From NCBI GenBank assembly GCA_029747585.1, contig JAPEVF010000188.1, positions 1-64,000 on the forward strand: a DNA stretch of 64,000 bases, written 5' to 3'. The notes beneath the pieces are model-generated. The model saw nothing but the letters and a program-made list of their open reading frames with translations, had not been told where the DNA came from and did no database searches. The translations under genes and the position numbers were made by a program. Position 1 is the first letter of the stretch. Each line of letters opens with the position of its first letter. Below, piece by piece: positions 59,027 through 64,000 of this stretch. Source of the DNA: Pleurotus djamor (taxonomy: Eukaryota; Basidiomycota; Agaricomycetes; Agaricales; Pleurotaceae).

Positions 59027-59410
59027 GATTACGAGGGCGATATTGAAAACGGCTCATAACCAGGTAGTTTATATGGGTACAGTCCAATAAGTAACGTAGC
59101 CATTTTGTTCATGTAGCATTACTCAGTAGTGTCGGTGACAACTTGAAGTCTTTTTGTACTTTTTTCTACAAAGATCGGGGTTTGACCGTGGCGTTGATGG
59201 AAATTTACTCTGTGGGGCGACGCGTGAAACCATCCTTAGCAGAGAAGGCTTGAGCTTGAGCTTGAGCTTGAAGCTATGTAGCTTGGACGTTGACGTTGAA
59301 ACGTTGAACGTTTGAACGTTTGAACCAGCGCCAGACGCTCAAAATAAGCGCCTGGAACTCACCAAGTGCTTCGCCGGCCCACGGTAACGAAAGTGAAACT
59401 TGGGTAGCCA
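59027..59410. other. Spacer with short repeats
   Basis: Separates copies B and C. It holds a hexanucleotide repeat (CTTGAG, about four units, 59249-59272) and the AACGTT-rich tract listed below; no gene. Confidence 0.6.
59285..59326. repeat. AACGTT-rich short tandem tract (copy 2)
   Basis: Repeated TTGAACGTT/TTGAAACGTT words. The reverse complement shares CAACGTTTCAACGT with the tract at 45244-45283. Confidence 0.7.
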
Positions 59411-60215
59411 ATGCTACCTCCGCTGCGGAGAGGACTCCGAGTCTCACATCTAGGATCGCACCGAGCGACATACAAGCTCACTGGATGCAATGGCTGGCGA
59501 CCAGCCTCCGGAACCAACTTGGTCCTGCAAAGACGGTCTTTGGCGACTTCCATGACGGGTGGGACGTTGAGTAACAGGGTTTTCTATAAATCCGATGGAA
59601 CTCCACGCTCGAAGCTGAAAGGAATTGGATTCTGTGAGTCTCAATACGCACTGAATACTCCGAGCAAACCTGAATCAGGGAATGGAAACGCTAGTCTCCG
59701 TTGGACTTATGGCGTACTTGCTTTTCGAAGCTGTTGCCGCCATCGACGAACTGGACAATGCAGTGAATAATCTTTCTACCCTGGTCAATATCCAACGCGT
59801 GGATCATCATTGCTTCGCTACTACGGACTTGAGCAACTTCGAGCAAACGCTAGCCCTCTACAAGCAATTCTACAATAGTGTCTTGTTTACTGTAGGAGAA
59901 GAAAGCGCTGCAGTCACGGAAGCGTTCGAGCAGCTTGACGAATTCGAAGAGAACGACGCGCATCTGCATTCGATTTTGAAGAAAGCTTGTGAAGATGTTC
60001 ATGCTACCCTCCAGGACAACAGCGGCTCAACGAGCCAGATCGTCATAGCGCAAAAAATAATCATCATTCTTGACCAGTCGTTGGCTGAAGTTTTCGCGAA
60101 GTTGAATGCACGGCTGGTGTCGTCAATATCCGAAATGCAACAGGAGCGCGCAGCGAAGGACGCTCGAGGGGAAGGGGGTTCGACGGCCTCTGAGGATTAC
60201 GAGGTGGTGGGATAG
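59411..60215 (+). CDS. Triplicated membrane protein family, copy C
   Basis: Two exons, 59411-59633 and 59695-60215, give 247 residues. The N-terminus is MLPPLRRGLRVSHLGSHR followed by LQRRSLATS and NRVFYKSDGTPRSKLKG. The membrane segment (SVGLMAYLLFEAVAAI) is split by the phase-1 intron, as in A and B. The soluble part has HCFATTDLSNFEQTLALYKQF and ILKKACEDVHATLQ, then a helix and an acidic end (STASEDYEVVG). The invariant pieces across copies are RRxLxTS, FYKxxGxxxSKL and TTDxxxFxxTxALYxxF. Function unknown. Confidence 0.75.
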
Positions 60216-62887
60216 GTGCGTTCTATAACCTCGGCGCTACCACATCGGTTTTCTCATTCCTAAATCCATAGACATATACATTTTCCTTTTGCATAGACCA
60301 CTTGGCAACCTAATACCGACATCATAGCATCCATACTGTATCGCTACACCCCAATATTGGTGTTAATTTATCGCTTTCGAGAAGTCCCCTGCTTTCCCCG
60401 TCCCTGAACAGGAACTCGGCCCCAAGTTCCTTCACGTCTCTTCTTTTTGTTCGGACTTGAGTGGTATGACGTCGCTACCGCTCTTACTGTCTCTCTCTTC
60501 CTAGTGCAGATACGCCTCCCTTCCTCGGTGCGACCGGAGTAGGTCAAGAATAAAAATGGGGGCTCGGAGTCTCGTTCTTCCTTGAGCTACGATGCTAGGC
60601 GCACGGCGAGGTAGCTTCACATGCGCAATGGAACAGTCATCGATGACATCGTTGACCGTACCTTATAACGCCAAATCACACCAAGTTAGTGGTATAGAGA
60701 AGGTCTGGGCGACACGAAACTTCGTTTTTTGATGTTTTATTTTTGTCTAGGTTCGGTATATCAGACCTGCGGTAGACCATGATATCATGGATTGACAGTG
60801 GTTTGTTCGGTCTGACTTAGCGCGAGATGATCGTGATGGGCTGTTGGGAATCTAGACTCGTAAGTGGGGGCGTGTGCCACGCTTTCTATCCGTCTGAGCC
60901 GCATTTTTACAGAGGAAATAGAAGCGTCGTGACGTATGGTCAGAACGTGGTTTCAGTGGCGATTATCTGAGCGGCTTTGGTGGCGCTGGCTTTATCGGAC
61001 GCCTAACCAACGATATCGTTCATATTCATTGGACATCTATGAACAGACACCAGTGTCCACATTGTTGCGATAGCCTTTGATATGTTGGTTTGATTTTGAT
61101 TTTACGTGTGTCATACTTTTCAAGTCCCTATGAAAATTGTTCAAGCGGATACTCACGGCATAGCTAAATCTAGTGATTGCCATGGAGTTCCAATGAAACC
61201 ACAAGTCAATCTGGGGGGTGGACTGGGAGTGGACGCGTTTAAGGGGAGATTCTTGGCAATAACCGTGGAGTTAAGTCAGTAAACTGCGAGGATTACGTCG
61301 CGGAGATCCTCTGGAAGTTGAGCGATACAACTTGGATGAGATCATGATTCCGACGGTATAAATGGGAAAGCTTGTGAGATTCCGCAGCAACGGCCCCCAT
61401 CGAACACGCGACAAGCATAAGCTCGCCCCCAATGCGGGAACGTGCTGAGTCTAACTCTGCTTGCGCGATATGGGGACAACGTAAGTTCACCTTGACTTCG
61501 GAAAACTTCTTCCCTCCAAGTTGACTAGACATGCCGCTAACATGTTCATGGCAGTCCACTGACCTCGTTCGATCGGAAAACGGCATTTTAACCGCAATGG
61601 GATGCCTTCGCTCAATCAAAGAACCGTAGGTACATCTAGATCCTAAAAGCCACCGACATTAGCCAGATACAAATGGAAAAACTGGCGTCAGCTTGACGCG
61701 TTTAAGATAAACAAAATGAAAGGCTGTACCAACAGATATTGCACCTTCAACAGTGCCGCTCGATAACCACCCACGAGCCGTATATGATCCGTTTTCTGGA
61801 TTCTTGGAGGGCAGGTATAAAAAGGTTAAGTGGTGCAGGGGTTGATCTAGCAAGCACCTCAAATCATCAATTTCGCACCCCCCAGCTCCACCCATACAAA
61901 ATCCAACGGTGCTGAAACGGTCAAAACTCAGGACTCGCTCATCACGATGGTCAGAACACATTGCACAGTGCCCTTCCTTTAGTGACGTTGCATCAGCGCG
62001 AACCCAACACAGAGTCTATCGGGCTATCTTACTCTAAGGATACTCCCCCTCCACTACCGCAATGCTCAATTTGCGGTAAGATACAGTCNGGGGGGGAGGG
62101 AAGAGCATGCCCCTGGCTGCCCCGCCGCGAAGAAATAAACCTTCGGTAGGGTTCTTTCATTTCATTCTTGGTCAGAGTCAGCGGATTGATATAGCATGCC
62201 GTAGAGTCATCTTCAGTCGGTTAACGTGACGACGAGCGCACCATGCGATGCATCCGCCTTGATATCAAACATTTGGGCCCCCAAGTTCGGGTTGAAGTGG
62301 GGGCGTCACGGGGTTGGACTTTTTCCAGCACGGGGAAAATACGCATTAATACCCTTTCCTGTGATATGACACTGTTTCTTTGCTTTGAGATGTACCAAAG
62401 GATATTTTGGAAGCTATAGTACGCACTTCAGGACCGGTGATTCATTTTGCATCGAGGTCTATCTGCGTTTGTCTATTCCGCAGGCAAGCATGACGGTGCC
62501 CACGTTGCATAAGAAGATGTGGTGGCTGATGTGGGTACCGCATTTCCGCCGCACCCAGGCACAAGTAAGACTGGAGTAGTTTCCGTGGTGCTGGTGCAAG
62601 GGTACAATCAACGAAGTAGTAAGTATCAAGCCGGCGCTCAGCGATTTTATTCGATAACGTGATCGCCCAGATGCAGGGTCGGCGCTAACCTGCCCTTGGC
62701 CTTTGGTTCTCGACCACATCCTTGACGCCTTCATCGCCATCCGGCTCGTCCTCCAAGCTACTTGAAGGGGCGAATAGCAGCCTTTCCCTTCAAACTCGTC
62801 GAGATCAGGAAAACAGGCAATCCTATTGGAGGTATTCGAGCGAAGCAAGCGAGATCTCGAGCCGACTTTTCTCATGAATCAAGCCCC
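60216..62887. other. Gene-poor region
   Basis: About 2.7 kb without a convincing gene. Short minus-strand frames at 61293-61619 and 61659-61961 and mixed frames at 62385-62875 were examined; they lack motifs and splice partners. There is one N at 62090. No RNA gene recognised. Confidence 0.45.
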
Positions 62888-64000
62888 ATGGCTGGATCCC
62901 AAGAACTCGTGCCAGACGACGGTCGGCTACGCGCACATATCGACAATCTACTCTTGGAATATGCATTAACCCATCTGACCACTGACTATCTTCGCTTTAC
63001 GCAAGACGCGTTTTCTGATGTTGGTTTCTTCGATCTTCAGTCCAATAGAATAATAGAATCCCGCTGATACGTGACCATTCATTCATTTGTAGCTGTTATC
63101 TGGCATGGAGCCGATTCCATCCCATGATCCCAAGTCACTCTACCTCCCTACTGATCCATTTGACACGCTCACACGAATTCACCGGTTACCCGAATTGCAA
63201 GCTTACGAAGAATCGTGGACGTCGAGTTCCACTGTCTTAACATATATTAAAACAGCTATAAAGGTTCCACCCGGTCAGCTGAAATCCGATAGGGCATGGG
63301 AAGACGACGACCTTGATGGCGAAGGTATGTCGTTGTTATCCTGTATTCAGTTACCTCTGCTTAAGTAGCTCGTCCTCTTTTACCCGTAGGCTTTTTTGTT
63401 TTGGAACACTGCATGGATCAGTCTATCCTCTCACGTAAGGCTAGGAAAGAAACGCCGAAATTTGGGGAAGGCACGGCAATAGCTACACTACCCACGACTC
63501 TCGCTTCTGTTAACCGAACGCAGACCCTAACCACTCTCCCCACACCATGGGAAGAAGGGGAAGAAACACGACAAGACCCTTTTCAAGCAATGTATGTCTT
63601 GACTTTTCTGCCCTGACGATACTAGAATTCCCGATTAGGAACCTACGCATCCAATTTTCTGCAGCAGAGTTGTCGTCCACCAAAGAACTACTACAGTCAA
63701 TACGTACTCTAAGCCACGCCAAGGCAACGAGTTCGTCCGATAAATTTAACCCACCGTCATCTCCTGGGTCGCAGACGTCGTCGCCGATTCGGCCGTTTTC
63801 TCCCTTTGTACCAATCTTTCCGCGAAATCAGGATGCTTTCGAAAATCCTCCAGCCTGGGAAATCAAGTCGTTCTCTGAACTCGAACCACTATCAGTGGCT
63901 CCTTTAGAAAGTAGCGATAACGATCTCAGTAATAGACATCTAGCTGTAGTCAATGGATGGGGTATGTCTCGGGTTTTATGCTGCCTACATACTTACCGAT
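62888..64000 (+). CDS. Hypothetical protein, 3' end outside the window
   Basis: ATG 62888 starts MAGSQELVPDDGRLRAHIDN with a helical segment (LLLEYALTHLTTDYLRF). A likely first splice joins at 63093 (LLSGMEPIPSHDPKSLYLP). Clear introns follow: 63325-63390 (GTATGT..GTAG) into FFVLEHCMDQSILSRKARK, and 63593-63640 (GTATGT..TTAG) into NLRIQFSAAELSSTKELLQ. The reading continues through a Ser/Pro-rich stretch to a donor at 63962 (GTATGTC). The first donor is weak (GTTGGT at about 63018). I do not recognise the protein; the partial sequence has no catalytic motif. Confidence 0.55.

Noticed and set aside
61293..61961. Two minus-strand frames of about 100 codons
   Set aside because: No motifs, no intron joining them in frame and no sequence relation to other genes in the window.
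1..64000. CRISPR array, prokaryotic defence system or intact transposon
   Set aside because: No regularly spaced identical repeats, no cas or restriction-type genes, and no transposase or reverse transcriptase frame was seen on either strand.

Overview
The window is nuclear DNA of a filamentous basidiomycete, most likely an agaricomycete. Genes carry many short introns (about 45-95 bp, GT..AG, with CTRAY-like branch sites). The families present are typical of that group: LRR-type F-box proteins, JmjC-like and DUF6593 proteins, a cysteine-rich small secreted protein, P450s, a Zn2Cys6 regulator and an alcohol acetyltransferase-like enzyme. Scattered N bases and a few single-base frame breaks show it is draft assembly, so some apparent lesions may be sequencing errors.

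Layout, left to right: the 3' end of an unknown gene (1-243, +); an intron-containing tRNA-Leu(AAG) with a hairpin terminator (418-603); the C-terminal half of the PI3P 5-kinase Fab1 (806-5098, -); a JmjC-like gene (4791-7176, +); an RNase H1-N-like small gene (7515-7942, -) and a degenerate repeat tract (8010-8440); an N-terminal fragment of a DUF726 protein (9182-10603, -); cytochrome P450 A (11500-13823, +); two related F-box/LRR genes in inverted orientation (14246-16555, - and 20256-22644, +) around a leucine aminopeptidase (16834-19139, -); a small secreted protein (23036-23554, -); a GEN1/Yen1-type Holliday junction resolvase (25028-28095, -); a disordered protein (29900-31422, +); a HAM1-like BPI-fold protein (32046-35291, -); a second disordered protein sharing a motif with the first (37580-38467, +); a DUF6593 protein (38821-39576, +); a Zn2Cys6 transcription factor (39970-43383, +); a hypothetical gene (43671-45073, +); an RWD/DUF1115 protein (45480-46524, +); an atypical Ras/Rab-like GTPase (46859-48476, -); an AATase-like acyltransferase (50373-51961, +); P450 B (53244-55286, +); lunapark (55579-56889, -); a tandem triplet of a membrane-protein family with a mitochondrial-like N-terminus (57115-60215, +); and an incomplete hypothetical gene running off the end (62888-64000, +).

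The clearest structural signal is the interval of about 4.82-9.35 kb. Fab1 (-) has lost everything upstream of the end of its cysteine-rich region, and the DUF726 gene (-) has lost everything after its N-terminal domain. The two breaks face each other across a 4.5-kb segment holding a JmjC-like gene, an RNase H1-N-like gene and repeats. The simplest reading is one replacement (or one assembly join) that removed the 3' half of one gene and the 5' half of its neighbour. The second signal is the triplicated family at 57-60 kb, which I cannot assign to any named family. No defence island, CRISPR array or complete transposon was seen, and no coherent biosynthetic cluster can be claimed; the acyltransferase and P450 B are adjacent and co-oriented, no more.
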